Positions 37,942 through 47,737 of a stretch of 64,000 bases of DNA are shown in pieces; positions within the stretch are counted from its first letter, which is position 1; the number at the start of each line of letters is the position of its first letter. Under the pieces are notes generated by a model that was given only the letters and a program-made list of their open reading frames with translations, made no database searches and had not been told where the DNA came from. The DNA comes from Saccharophagus degradans 2-40 (lineage in GTDB: Bacteria > Pseudomonadota > Gammaproteobacteria > Pseudomonadales > Cellvibrionaceae), in contig NC_007912.1 in assembly GCF_000013665.1 (NCBI RefSeq), forward strand, positions 3,775,501 to 3,839,500, read 5' to 3'. A program made the position numbers and the translations under genes.

Positions 37942-39945
37942 TTAAAAATAGGTAAGTGCTTTTTGCACAGCTTGCTTACCTATGCGCTCACCAATAATTC
38001 TGCCGGGAATATCATCTGCCGGCGGATGAATACCACCCCATATTCTGGATAAGCTGCATTGATCGGCGGCATCGCGATACGTAGCCCACTGCAGAGACAT
38101 ATCTGTTGTTGGCCCCTGCTCAAACACTAAGAAATTATTTTGTTGCATATGGAATTCGCCTAAGCCACCGGGGAAGTATTCACTACCAGTTAACTCTGTT
38201 AGCACTTCGGCCGCGGCACGTGAATAAGTAGAATGACCGGACACATATCCCGCAAAAGGCGGCGTAACAAAAGTGGGACGCTGATAAGGCCACCAATTTT
38301 CTGCCAGAATCCACCCAGCACCAGCGTGATCGGTTGCGGGGTTTGCTATGTAATCTGGCCCGCGCCACGCGAATAGTTTTATTTTGCCAATATGCTCGCC
38401 TTCGCTGCCGGCAAGCTCATCGCCTTCCTCAACCAGCTCAATATAACCATCGTAAAGGGGGAGGCCTTCGGTGTGGTAAGAAGGTAATGCAGGGTTCGAC
38501 GATTGCCCAAGTTGTGCCATTGCGCGTATAGCCGAAACAGGTCGGATGTAATCGTAATAACCTTTTATACCCCAAGCGGTTACTGCGGCATCATGCATTG
38601 CTGCGCCTAAAGCGAAATAGGTTTTTATATCCCACTCTAAAGGCCCAACTGCATTGCCGGTGCCCTGTATTTTTCGTTGCAGCTGCGGGTTGTCGCTTAT
38701 GCTATTTAAAATAACAAACCAATGACCAGGGGGTGTTTCAGAGTCTGGCCCGTCAGCCCAAAACTCTGCAAGTACACGACTGTAATCACCCAGTTTTACA
38801 ATTTGCGGGGCGTAGGGTTCGCCAGTGATGGGATTTAATGCATGGCCGGTGCTCGCATCGCCCCCCATAAAGGTTTTATAAAACTGATCAAATTCTTCAA
38901 AATTACGCGGTAAGTTATCTATATTGAAGTTACCTAAGCTCGCGGGGGATATATCTAGGGTTTTATCGATGCTTGCATCCATATGACCAGACCAAATAGC
39001 CACCAGCGCAAAATTCCATTTATATTGTTCGGCCAACATACCCGTTGCTTGTGGCGGTGCACCGGGGTCGTGATACACGTTGTAAGTAAAGTTGTCGCGC
39101 TCATAGTGTGTTTTATCACTCTCGCTTAACGCGAAGGGGTTAACAGCACCCCACTCTGGCCCTAAAAACGGTGGCAAACTTGCAACGGGGTTACCGGCTT
39201 GATCTATGGCTTGCGAAAGTGAAATTGCTTGCCAGTGATTTAAGTCAATAATATTAGGGTTGCCCGGCAATTCCGGTTCTATTGGCGGGTTTACCGGTTG
39301 GTAATAATTATTGGCGTAGCCGTTGGCTTCGTTGCTGCCATCCTGCAAGCCGTATTGAATGTAACATTCGGCAATATGGTTACCTAAGGCTGCAGCGCTG
39401 CCATTGGCGTAATCGGTACTGGTGATATTTTTATCTAACCCAAGCTCAGCCATTAATGCATCCGCTTCGGTAAAAATATAAGCCGCACCTGGCGATTCCA
39501 CAAACCTGTGTTTTATTAGCCGGAATGCTGCGTAACTTAACGCTTGCTCGCGATTAGTGAAGGCATCGCTACTATTGCTAAACGAGGAGAACTCACAGCT
39601 AAAGCCCTGCTCGGTTTTACCCAACAAATAGGGGCTGCTAGCATTTGTGCTACTATCAAAAGCAGCCCAAGCATCGAACATGGCTGCTGAAATATGAAAC
39701 AAATTACGGGCATGTACGGTGGGTCGTGCGTAGTCGTTACGAATAGCTTCAAGCAACACTTCATTCCACTGCCGCGCAACCGACGGCGCTTGAGTATCTT
39801 CCCGCGCTGGCGCGCTGGGCGAACCGGAATTTGGAGGGTTATCCTCGCCTTTTGGCTGAGAGCTGCCTCCCCCACAAGCGAATAAAAAAGAAACACACCC
39901 ACCAACAAAAACACTTTGCAAAAGCTTTTTTACAACTACCCCCAC
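37942..39945 (-). CDS. Vanadium-dependent haloperoxidase / PAP2-like lipoprotein
   Basis: 667 residues from a GTG start (GGTGAG ribosome site). The leader ends in the lipobox LFAC followed by GGGSS, so outer-membrane anchoring is likely. The C-terminal half shows the vanadate/phosphate pocket: YDYIRPVSAIR, SGHSTYSRAAAEVL (His571) and RIWGGIHPPADD (His640). This arrangement is shared by vanadium haloperoxidases and acid phosphatases of the PAP2 superfamily; the length and N-terminal helical part fit the bacterial haloperoxidase-like group. Halogenating activity cannot be told from sequence. It is embedded among glucanases on the same strand, an unusual partner. Confidence 0.85.
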   Translation of the reverse strand: MGVVVKKLLQSVFVGGCVSFLFACGGGSSQPKGEDNPPNSGSPSAPAREDTQAPSVARQWNEVLLEAIRNDYARPTVHARNLFHISAAMFDAWAAFDSSTNASSPYLLGKTEQGFSCEFSSFSNSSDAFTNREQALSYAAFRLIKHRFVESPGAAYIFTEADALMAELGLDKNITSTDYANGSAAALGNHIAECYIQYGLQDGSNEANGYANNYYQPVNPPIEPELPGNPNIIDLNHWQAISLSQAIDQAGNPVASLPPFLGPEWGAVNPFALSESDKTHYERDNFTYNVYHDPGAPPQATGMLAEQYKWNFALVAIWSGHMDASIDKTLDISPASLGNFNIDNLPRNFEEFDQFYKTFMGGDASTGHALNPITGEPYAPQIVKLGDYSRVLAEFWADGPDSETPPGHWFVILNSISDNPQLQRKIQGTGNAVGPLEWDIKTYFALGAAMHDAAVTAWGIKGYYDYIRPVSAIRAMAQLGQSSNPALPSYHTEGLPLYDGYIELVEEGDELAGSEGEHIGKIKLFAWRGPDYIANPATDHAGAGWILAENWWPYQRPTFVTPPFAGYVSGHSTYSRAAAEVLTELTGSEYFPGGLGEFHMQQNNFLVFEQGPTTDMSLQWATYRDAADQCSLSRIWGGIHPPADDIPGRIIGERIGKQAVQKALTYF

Positions 39946-40246
39946 AAGCTCACCACTTTTTATTATTAATTTTTATAAATTTTTATAAGCACTCGATTTA
40001 CAAACACTAATCTCTAAACATTAATTGCTAAACACTATATTTATAAGCAATTAACCTATAAACACTTAATCCTTAAGCACATAAACCAGATAGAAATTAA
40101 AAAGCCTCTACAGTAAAAACACATTCACCACAAAAACCCTTTTAATTCCTATCTAGCGGGGCCAAAACCCACACCAGATAGGATTATTACAGCTACTAAT
40201 AGCTAACTTCTAATCACTAGCTTCTAGCTATTAGCTGTTAGCTATC
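39946..40246. other. 301-bp AT-rich spacer with small repeats
   Basis: Contains an imperfect hairpin (TCCTATCT 40147-40154 with AGATAGGA 40176-40183) and a cluster of TAGCTA-like words (40190-40250). It might end the GH5 gene at 40247, but no T-run follows on the minus strand. No gene is seen. Confidence 0.4.
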
Positions 40247-42808
40247 CTATTTAATTTCAAACCAATTCAAGTTCCATTGGTTATCTATAGACTCTAAACG
40301 TAGCGTCGAACGACCTTCTGGTAGCGTTATTTCGTAGGTATTGGTTACGTAGTCTTGCCAGCCACCGGTGTTAGGTACGGTAACAGTGGTAAGTACGTCG
40401 CTGCCAATTTTCACTTGGAACTGCACATCACCTACTTGGCTAGCCAAGCGGAAGTCGATGCTATAAACACCTGCAGTAGGAACATTAATTTCATAATCCA
40501 CCCAGCGGCCGGTTTCGAAGCTACCAATGTTAGAGCCACCACCTATGTCGCTAGCGCCTTCGGTGTTAACACCAGGGTGAGCTGCGGTATAGTTTTCAGC
40601 TTCTATTTTGCTAGGCACGGTGTAGAAGGTTTCACCGGTTGCAATAATGTCGCTGCCGTAGCCTTCGTCACTGTCGTTAAACGCTGCAACGTAGTAGTAG
40701 TAAGTTACATCTGCCGTGGAGGTGTTATCGGTATAGGTTGTGGTATCACTTTCGCCTACAACAGTAAAACCAGAACGCGGTGCAGTAGAGCGATAAATTT
40801 TATACCCTGTTACATCACCCGTAGCACTTGCCCAGGTTAAGGTGGTAGCCGCAATACCGTTGTCGTCTGCCGCACCCAAAGTAAAGGTAACATCGCTGGC
40901 AGCGCCTGGAATGTTAGTAAATACAGAGGCAGGTGCAGCTGAAGTAAGCGCATCCTTAACCCAATCGTTTACAACATAATCCATATTGCCGTACGCGAAG
41001 AATGAGAAGTAGTTTTCTATATCTTCCACCGTCGCTTCATTTACATTAATAGAAGGTAATGCGCGGCCAGTGACATCAACCCATTCTTGCGGCATCTCTG
41101 GTACTAAATAAATTTCTGCCCAAGTATCGGTACTGTTAGCATCAATAAACTTACCAGAAATGGTGTAGCTTTCGCCGCCGGTTACTTCTACCGCTTGATA
41201 AATTACTGCATGGCTACCCGCTGGAGAAACTGCGCGGAAAGCTGCACCGGTATCACTACCTGCAAATTCACCTGCGGCGTAGTCGTAATCGTAATTGCGC
41301 TCGTCACCCCATAAAGATATTTCTGTCCAATCGGCTTCAGAACCCGCACCAAAGCTACCATTAGTAACGATGTTATTGCCTTGTGAATCTACCAATTGAA
41401 TTTCGTCGTAGATAACATCTACTTGAGTAAAACCGCCGGTTTTAATAGCGAGGTACATAGTTTTAGTGCCTTCGCCTTCGTACGGTACTGTTGCACGCGC
41501 AGACACATCACAGGCGGTGGCAAAAGTATCTTCCCAACCATCACAACCCCACGTTTGCGCTTTAACTAACAGCTGGTTACCGTTGTTGGTCACGTAGCCC
41601 CAAGTACCATTACCCAAACCACCAGAAGGCGTAGTAACTTTGTAAGACCAAGCCGTCGCGGCCCAATTTAGGTCGTTGTAGGTATCGAATGTAGCGCGAG
41701 TAATTTCGCCGCCCAACTCACCTAAACCATTCCAAGGTTGCATTTCACCAACTAGCATTGGCGTGTATACATCGCGTGCTTGTTTTGCCCAATCACACAC
41801 GCCGGTATCGCCCGCTTGGCCGCAAGTTAACCAGTCGCGGTGTACTTCGTAGCCTATGTCACCCCAACCAAATAAGCCTGGGTAAAAGTGCGGTTCAAAC
41901 GCAACGTTTTCCATTCCGTAATCAAGCGGGTCGCCATACGCTGTAATACCGTCGGCATTGTGGCCAGCAAGAATTACGATGTGATCTTCATCGTATTCGC
42001 GCACTGCGTCGTAAAGCTCGATTGAGAAATCGCGCAGCGTGGCAGAATCTGTACCCCAAGGTTCATTTAATAAGCCGTACCCTGCAACAGTGGCTTCACC
42101 GTTATAGCGTTCGGCAATTTTGCCCCACAGCCATTTGGTGCGCTCTTGATACTCTTCGCTTTCCCACAACATATTCTGGCCTTCGCAACCAGTATGTTGC
42201 TCATAACCTTGGCCACCAGCAGCACCGTGCAAATCGAGCACTACGTAAATTTCACGCTCTTTTGCTTCGGCTATTGCCCAATCTAAATAATCCCATGCGT
42301 TTTCTTTTAACGTCATTGGGTTAGCATCGTCTTCGATTAAGTTGTGAGGGAAAGGAACACGCACAAGGTTAAAGCCTGCTTCGTCAATTACGTCCCAATC
42401 TTGTTCTACAAACCAACTATCGCGGTGCACGCTAATTAATCGGTCTTTTTCCGCTTCGCCAAAACGCTCTTCGAGTGTAGCTTCTAATGTACACTGATCG
42501 GGTATACCTGCGCCTAGCGGATCGTTACCGTTGTCGAACATCCAAAATTCCATGCTCAACCAGTTGCCTATGTTAATACCACGCAAAGAAACTTTTTCGC
42601 CCGCTTGGTTCATCCATAGTGTGCCTTCAGCTTTTAGCATGCTGTAGCTTTCTGCGCCCGCTGCGGGTTCTTCAAAAGCTGGCGGTACAGGTACAATATT
42701 TTGTGGGCCATTGGAGCTACCACCACAGGCCTGTAAACCAATGGCAGATGCAATAAGCATGGTGCTTAGTGCGAGCTTTTTACGTGTAAATATTTTGGTA
42801 CTTTTCAT
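40247..42808 (-). CDS. GH5 glycoside hydrolase lipoprotein with binding module, Fn3 and CBM6
   Basis: 853 residues with lipobox LQAC (Cys28). The GH5 barrel (~60-400) begins RGINIGNWLSMEFWMFDNG and has acid/base Glu249 in GLLNEP and nucleophile Glu355 in LVGEMQPW. A beta-sandwich module of ~150 residues (~410-580) resembling CBM4/9-type domains, a fibronectin-III domain (~635-725) and a C-terminal CBM6 (~730-853) follow. The start of the barrel again resembles beta-1,3/1,6-glucan-active GH5 enzymes. Surface anchoring next to TonB receptors suits capture and cutting of glucan at the outer membrane. Confidence 0.92.
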   Translation of the reverse strand: MKSTKIFTRKKLALSTMLIASAIGLQACGGSSNGPQNIVPVPPAFEEPAAGAESYSMLKAEGTLWMNQAGEKVSLRGINIGNWLSMEFWMFDNGNDPLGAGIPDQCTLEATLEERFGEAEKDRLISVHRDSWFVEQDWDVIDEAGFNLVRVPFPHNLIEDDANPMTLKENAWDYLDWAIAEAKEREIYVVLDLHGAAGGQGYEQHTGCEGQNMLWESEEYQERTKWLWGKIAERYNGEATVAGYGLLNEPWGTDSATLRDFSIELYDAVREYDEDHIVILAGHNADGITAYGDPLDYGMENVAFEPHFYPGLFGWGDIGYEVHRDWLTCGQAGDTGVCDWAKQARDVYTPMLVGEMQPWNGLGELGGEITRATFDTYNDLNWAATAWSYKVTTPSGGLGNGTWGYVTNNGNQLLVKAQTWGCDGWEDTFATACDVSARATVPYEGEGTKTMYLAIKTGGFTQVDVIYDEIQLVDSQGNNIVTNGSFGAGSEADWTEISLWGDERNYDYDYAAGEFAGSDTGAAFRAVSPAGSHAVIYQAVEVTGGESYTISGKFIDANSTDTWAEIYLVPEMPQEWVDVTGRALPSINVNEATVEDIENYFSFFAYGNMDYVVNDWVKDALTSAAPASVFTNIPGAASDVTFTLGAADDNGIAATTLTWASATGDVTGYKIYRSTAPRSGFTVVGESDTTTYTDNTSTADVTYYYYVAAFNDSDEGYGSDIIATGETFYTVPSKIEAENYTAAHPGVNTEGASDIGGGSNIGSFETGRWVDYEINVPTAGVYSIDFRLASQVGDVQFQVKIGSDVLTTVTVPNTGGWQDYVTNTYEITLPEGRSTLRLESIDNQWNLNWFEIK

Positions 42809-42921
42809 AGTTACCTACCTCTATTAGACAAGCTTAATTTTTATTAACGTTATTGTGCGCTTGGCACTGATTATTTTGTAAATGCACATTGGGCAGACCG
42901 CACCCGGTGCTTGTACTTTGC

Positions 42922-44667
42922 TTACTGTTTAAATTCGTTTCTGGTGTTCACATCCGGATGAGTAACGGTAATTGTTTGGTTTGCAGCCACATTAATTAGC
43001 GAACGACTTCTGCCATCTGGCCATTTTATTAGCACTTCGCTAACCACATCTGTTTGCCCTAAGCCAAACACCTGCTGCACAGGGTTTTGCGAAATAAAAT
43101 TACTGCCTATTTGAATTTCGCGCATTTGCTCTGTGTTTTGCGTGCGCACGAATATGCGCGCACCCGCAGCTTGCGTATTCGGCGCTAGGCCTTGCAGGTT
43201 TACAGTGAGGTAATTGTTCGGTTGGTTCGCTGAACCGCCAAATGTGTTGTTTTGGTAAAACTCAAATGGCTCTACGCCCACACCTAAAACAAATAGGTCT
43301 GTATCGCCATCGTTATCTGCATCAAAACACACCACGCCTCGGCCATGCTTGGTAGAAATAATACCGTTCTCTCTTGCTACCTCGTTAAACCGAATTGTTT
43401 GATTGGTGGCACCTTCGCTAATAAATAACCGTGAGCGGTCTTTAGAAAAATCCAAATCAATAAGCGCTGCATCCCAACCATTTACGTGAAAGATATCTAA
43501 GTACCCATCTAAGTTGAAATCGGCAAGGCATGCTGCCCAACCCCAGCCGCCATCCTGCACCCCCATGGTATTGGTGGTATCGGAAAACAACTGTAATGCG
43601 CCTATGTCGTTGGTTTGATTTTGGTAAAGACGGTTGCCAGGGGAATCGAAAGTCAAAATAGCAGAAACAAACCAATCTAAATCGCCGTCGTTGTCTATAT
43701 CGCCAACGGCACTGCCCATTCCGTTCTCATCTTTTATTGCGCTTTCGTTTGCGTTGTAAAAACTACCGGAACCCGAGTTGATAAAGACTTTACTGGTACC
43801 AAAATCTGACACCATCAACAAGTCGGTGTAACCGTCGTTATTAATATCCGCAAATGCGCCTAAAAAGCTGTAATCGTGATTTTCACCGAGTGTGGCGTTA
43901 CTGGTAGGCCTAGCAATTATTTCTGAGGCCAACCCCACTTGAGCAGTTACGTTGATAAAACCAGCACCTGCGTTATTGCGAAACAAGTGTTGTTTTTCTA
44001 TGCGCGCAGGGGTACCCCAATGCGCAACAAATAGATCTAACCAACCATCACCGTCGTAGTCGCCAAAGCTTGAAGATATGGTGTGCTGGGCAGCGAGGTT
44101 TTTTAAGCCCCATTGTTCAGTAGCATCAATAAATACCTGTTCACCGTTTTCGTTAATACTGTTAAGCATTAAGTAATTGCGGTGCCCTTCAATACCACCT
44201 ATAAATAGGTCTAAGTCGCCATCTCCGTCCACGTCGGCAAAGGTTGGGCCGCATCCCATTTGGTCTGCAATTGCTAGCCCTACCTCTGCCGCCATTTCTG
44301 TGAATTGATTGTTGCCTTCATTTTTATACAGCAAATGAGGCCCCACATCCCCGCGCACAATAAACAGGTCCGTTAAACCATCGTTATTAAAATCCCCACT
44401 GGCCACACCGCCGCAAAATTTTTGCACATCGGAAAGCGAGCCGGAATTTTTGTAACCTTGGTAGTAACTTATATTGGTGCTTTGGGAAACCTCAGTAAAA
44501 AGCTTAACGTTGCTGGCACCGCTTTGCTGGCCACCACTTGGGTTACCTGCTTGGCTTGCCTTTTGCGCCGAAGGCGAACTGCTGCCCCCGCCGCAAGCCG
44601 CGAGGCTTGCAACAAAGCCAACCAACGCGAAACGCAAAGCGCTTTTTACTAGGTTTAATTCACTCAC
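42922..44667 (-). CDS. FG-GAP/VCBS repeat lipoprotein with ASPIC/UnbV domain
   Basis: About 581 residues from a GTG (44667). The frame extends to an ATG at 44736 that overlaps the receptor gene, but only the GTG puts the signal peptide (lipobox LAAC) at the N-terminus. Seven calcium-type FG-GAP blades follow (DFNNDGLTDLF, DVDGDGDLDLF, DYDGDGWLDLF, DINNDGYTDLL and so on), predicting a beta-propeller. An ASPIC/UnbV domain ends the protein (VLIKWPDGRSRSL). The family has no firm enzyme function. Location right after a TonB receptor suggests a surface partner that binds glycan, in the way SusD partners SusC; that is inference. Confidence 0.86.
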   Translation of the reverse strand: MSELNLVKSALRFALVGFVASLAACGGGSSSPSAQKASQAGNPSGGQQSGASNVKLFTEVSQSTNISYYQGYKNSGSLSDVQKFCGGVASGDFNNDGLTDLFIVRGDVGPHLLYKNEGNNQFTEMAAEVGLAIADQMGCGPTFADVDGDGDLDLFIGGIEGHRNYLMLNSINENGEQVFIDATEQWGLKNLAAQHTISSSFGDYDGDGWLDLFVAHWGTPARIEKQHLFRNNAGAGFINVTAQVGLASEIIARPTSNATLGENHDYSFLGAFADINNDGYTDLLMVSDFGTSKVFINSGSGSFYNANESAIKDENGMGSAVGDIDNDGDLDWFVSAILTFDSPGNRLYQNQTNDIGALQLFSDTTNTMGVQDGGWGWAACLADFNLDGYLDIFHVNGWDAALIDLDFSKDRSRLFISEGATNQTIRFNEVARENGIISTKHGRGVVCFDADNDGDTDLFVLGVGVEPFEFYQNNTFGGSANQPNNYLTVNLQGLAPNTQAAGARIFVRTQNTEQMREIQIGSNFISQNPVQQVFGLGQTDVVSEVLIKWPDGRSRSLINVAANQTITVTHPDVNTRNEFKQ

Positions 44668-44710
44668 TTTTTTTACCACTCGATAAAAAGTTATTGTGCT
44701 TTTACAGCGC

Positions 44711-47104
44711 TTAGAACTGCGCGTTAAAACGAACACCCATGGTGCGCGGTGCAGAGAATCGACCAGGGAAACCTTCCGCTGTACCGTTATCTACTGATGC
44801 GCTAGATTGAGTCATTTCGTCGGTAGCGTTGTTGATAAACAAATCAACAGTCCAGTCGCTGCCTGGGTCGAAGGTCACACCTAAGTTAACTTTGGCGTAG
44901 GCCTCTTGCCCTGCAGGGTTGCCGTAATAAAAGCCCGTTTGTTCAACATCGTTAATCATGTTGTTGATAGGTGAGCGGTTTTCGTTTTGATCGCGGAAAA
45001 ATACTTCGTCGGAATACATCACGTTAATACGTGGCGTAATTACACCTAACGACGTATCAAAATCCCAACGGAAGGAAGCATTCACAGAATACTCTGGCGC
45101 TTGTGGCAAGCGATTACCGGCCAAATCATAGAAGCCTGTTTCACCGCCGTTTTCATCCAACACCGGCGTGTTGTTAGTGCCAAAGCCCGCACTATCTACA
45201 ATGTAATCAGTGTATTCAGCATGTAAGTATGCACCTGCAAGCGAGAAAACACCTTGGCCTACACGCCACGTAATTTCAGTTTCCAAACCACCAATTTCTG
45301 CACCAGCCACGTTGGAGTTAACAATTTGGTTTAGGTCTTCGTCAAAACCAGAGCGAATAAGGTCTTCGTAGGTCATAAAGAATGCCGCCGAGTTCCAACG
45401 GAAGGCGCCGGTATCTAACTTGTAACCCAACTCGTAGTTGGTGCTGTTTTCTGGGTCGGTAGATTGCCCACCATCTTGAATAACACCCGCGCGGTAACCT
45501 GTTGCCACACTGGCGTATACCATTGAGTCGCCCCACTCGTAATCTGCACGCGCTAGATAAGTTGTTTGCGTAGATTCAGCTTCAACATCGTTGCGCAGTG
45601 TTGCAGCACATTGGCCGCGTACGCGCTCTTTGCCAGTAAAATCATCTAAGCCGTCTGCGCCTTCGGCACCGGTGCGGTTATCAAGGAAATCTTCAAACAC
45701 AGAAAGGGCAGAACCGCCAAGCGTTGGACGAATAAATTCATTTTCGCAATCCTGAACGTTGCGACCGCCACGATCGTATTTCAAATCGTCGGTATAACGA
45801 ATACCACCAGTAAGTGTTAATGCATCAGTTACCCTGTATTTTACTTGGGCATAAATAGCTGCAGACTCTGCACCACGCGCAGGCTGTATGAAGGAGTTAC
45901 CACCTTGCAACCAGCTACCTTGGCCGTCGAAATCAAAACGAATGCCGGTTTCTTCGGTGAAGAAGTAGGCACCTACTGTCCACTCAAGCTTGTCGCTATC
46001 GATATTTTGAATTTTTAATTCATGGCTATTGGCAACAGAATCTTGATACTCCGTACGGCCTTCTTGGAAGCGAGAAATAACGCCAGCGTCTTGATCCACC
46101 ACCTGCTCGCGGTGCAAATCACTGCCACCGAAAATGTACTGCATGTTAATGCCATCGGTGATGTCAAAATTCACCGTAGAGCGCAACACGTCACTCTTCA
46201 TTTTTTTAGATACGGGCGAATCGATAAAGGCTTCGTACTTACCCTCTTTAACCAAAACAGGGTTTAGCAACAAACCGCCTACACCTTGATCGGTGAAAGT
46301 TTCGTAAGAAAGCACCCAAGAGAGGTTGTCGCGAATATCCCACAAACCAGTAACACGCGCTGAACGCACATCGGAATAGTTCAAGCGCTGACCTACGTTA
46401 GCACTCCGACCAATATCTATACCGCTGAAGTTGTGCTCGGTACCGCGCGGGTCTGTGCTTACTGCTTTCACCCAACCGTCGTCTTGATCGGAAATACCTG
46501 CAATACGGAAAGAGAGGTTATCTAACACAGGCAAAGTAAACCCAGCAGATATTTGCTGACGGTTAAACGATCCATAAGTCACACTCATATCCGCTTCAAA
46601 CTCGTTGCCCGGGCGCTTAGTTTGTAGCAATACCGCACCACCGGTGTTGTTACGACCAAACAAAGTACCCTGTGGACCGCGCAAAACCTGTACGTTTTCT
46701 AAGTCGTACATCAACGCCAACGCGCCCTGTGCACGTGCAGCATAAACGCCATCTACATACACACCCACGCCTTGGTCACCGGTTTCAGTTGGGTTGTTGG
46801 TGCCCACACCACGAATAAAGATTTTAATGTCCGACTGCTCTTCTTGGCCCGACACCACAAGGTTAGGGGCAAAACCGCTTAAGTCAGTCACATCGGTAAT
46901 GTCGTTTTCAACCAATGCTTTTTGCGAGAACACACTTACCGCAATTGGCGTGCTTTGCAGGTCTGCTGCACGGCGCTCTGCGGTTACCACCACTTCCTCT
47001 AGTGCGCGAGTAGTGTTATCTGCCTCTTGCGCAAAGGTTTGGGCAGCGCCACTGGCGGCAACAATGCAACCAATAGCTAAAGATAAGGGACGCTTAATAC
47101 TCAT
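44711..47104 (-). CDS. TonB-dependent receptor
   Basis: About 797 residues from the ATG at 47104, chosen because GAAGGAA precedes it and the signal peptide (ending QTFA-QE) then starts normally; the frame continues to 47152. Plug features are LEEVVVTAERRAADLQSTPI, IRGVGTNNPTETGDQGVGV and VLRGPQGTLFGRNNTGGAV. The barrel ends in a C-terminal aromatic (MGVRFNAQF). It is the FecA/FyuA-like class common in sphingomonads and marine gammaproteobacteria, different in length and plug from the first receptor. It is immediately upstream of the FG-GAP lipoprotein. Confidence 0.93.
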   Translation of the reverse strand: MSIKRPLSLAIGCIVAASGAAQTFAQEADNTTRALEEVVVTAERRAADLQSTPIAVSVFSQKALVENDITDVTDLSGFAPNLVVSGQEEQSDIKIFIRGVGTNNPTETGDQGVGVYVDGVYAARAQGALALMYDLENVQVLRGPQGTLFGRNNTGGAVLLQTKRPGNEFEADMSVTYGSFNRQQISAGFTLPVLDNLSFRIAGISDQDDGWVKAVSTDPRGTEHNFSGIDIGRSANVGQRLNYSDVRSARVTGLWDIRDNLSWVLSYETFTDQGVGGLLLNPVLVKEGKYEAFIDSPVSKKMKSDVLRSTVNFDITDGINMQYIFGGSDLHREQVVDQDAGVISRFQEGRTEYQDSVANSHELKIQNIDSDKLEWTVGAYFFTEETGIRFDFDGQGSWLQGGNSFIQPARGAESAAIYAQVKYRVTDALTLTGGIRYTDDLKYDRGGRNVQDCENEFIRPTLGGSALSVFEDFLDNRTGAEGADGLDDFTGKERVRGQCAATLRNDVEAESTQTTYLARADYEWGDSMVYASVATGYRAGVIQDGGQSTDPENSTNYELGYKLDTGAFRWNSAAFFMTYEDLIRSGFDEDLNQIVNSNVAGAEIGGLETEITWRVGQGVFSLAGAYLHAEYTDYIVDSAGFGTNNTPVLDENGGETGFYDLAGNRLPQAPEYSVNASFRWDFDTSLGVITPRINVMYSDEVFFRDQNENRSPINNMINDVEQTGFYYGNPAGQEAYAKVNLGVTFDPGSDWTVDLFINNATDEMTQSSASVDNGTAEGFPGRFSAPRTMGVRFNAQF

Positions 47105-47671
47105 AGGATTTTCCTTCGTTATAGTCATTATTTTGAATGAACAAATCACCACGCTCGGCAGCTAGTACAAAAGCAGAATTGGGAGCGAACCAAACCGCTG
47201 CTACCCACCAAGCTGTGCACTTATATTTGTGATCGTGGGTTGAGAGTAACGCCAGCATTTTGAAGCCGTCGTTCGAGGTGGATACGTTAGTGGGTTCGGT
47301 TAAAAATTGGGGGGAGGGAAAGCGTACGAGCACAGTAGAACGGGGTTTGAATACAGGCGAACCCCTCGTCAATAGCGGCCTGCGGCGCGGTCACGCAACC
47401 TGCTACCCAGCCTGAACAGACCTGTTTGATACGAGAAAAAAGTTCGCTTACGCGTCAAAAAAAGAGCTAGCGAGCCACCCTAAACGCGATTTGAACACTG
47501 TTTTAACATTAGCTACGCCACCTTTAACACGCCGCGCAAACCGGCAAATAAAGTGAGAACTACTTGTTGATTCCCTATAATTGAGCATCACGCTGCCTAC
47601 CCTGTTTAAGTTTTTCTGCAACGAATCACTATTAAACAAAATAGAAAAATTCTTCATTGTTTACGTGCCAA
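47105..47671. other. Divergent spacer between TonB receptor and AraC genes
   Basis: Roughly 570 bp without a supported gene. A 69-residue minus-strand frame (47448-47657) lacks a ribosome site and recognisable features, so I treat it as noise. The region should contain the receptor promoter and possible AraC-family binding sites; none was recognised with confidence. Confidence 0.45.
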
Positions 47672-47695
47672 CGTTTGTAAACGCGTTGCTATAAT
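47672..47695 (+). promoter_or_regulatory. Extended -10 promoter and palindromic operator for the AraC gene
   Basis: TGCTATAAT (47687-47695) is an extended -10 element 43 bp before the ATG. The near -35 region holds a palindrome CGTTT-GT-AAACG (47672-47683), and GTTTAC/GTAAAC form a wider dyad (47659-47682). This suggests a regulated, possibly autoregulated promoter. Confidence 0.5.
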
Positions 47696-47737
47696 CGTAT
47701 AGTTAGCCGAGAATAAAACAGCGAATACAGATTATTT

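Noticed and set aside
47448-47657. 69-residue minus-strand frame between receptor and AraC genes
   Set aside because: No ribosome site or signal or domain; lies in a divergent control region.
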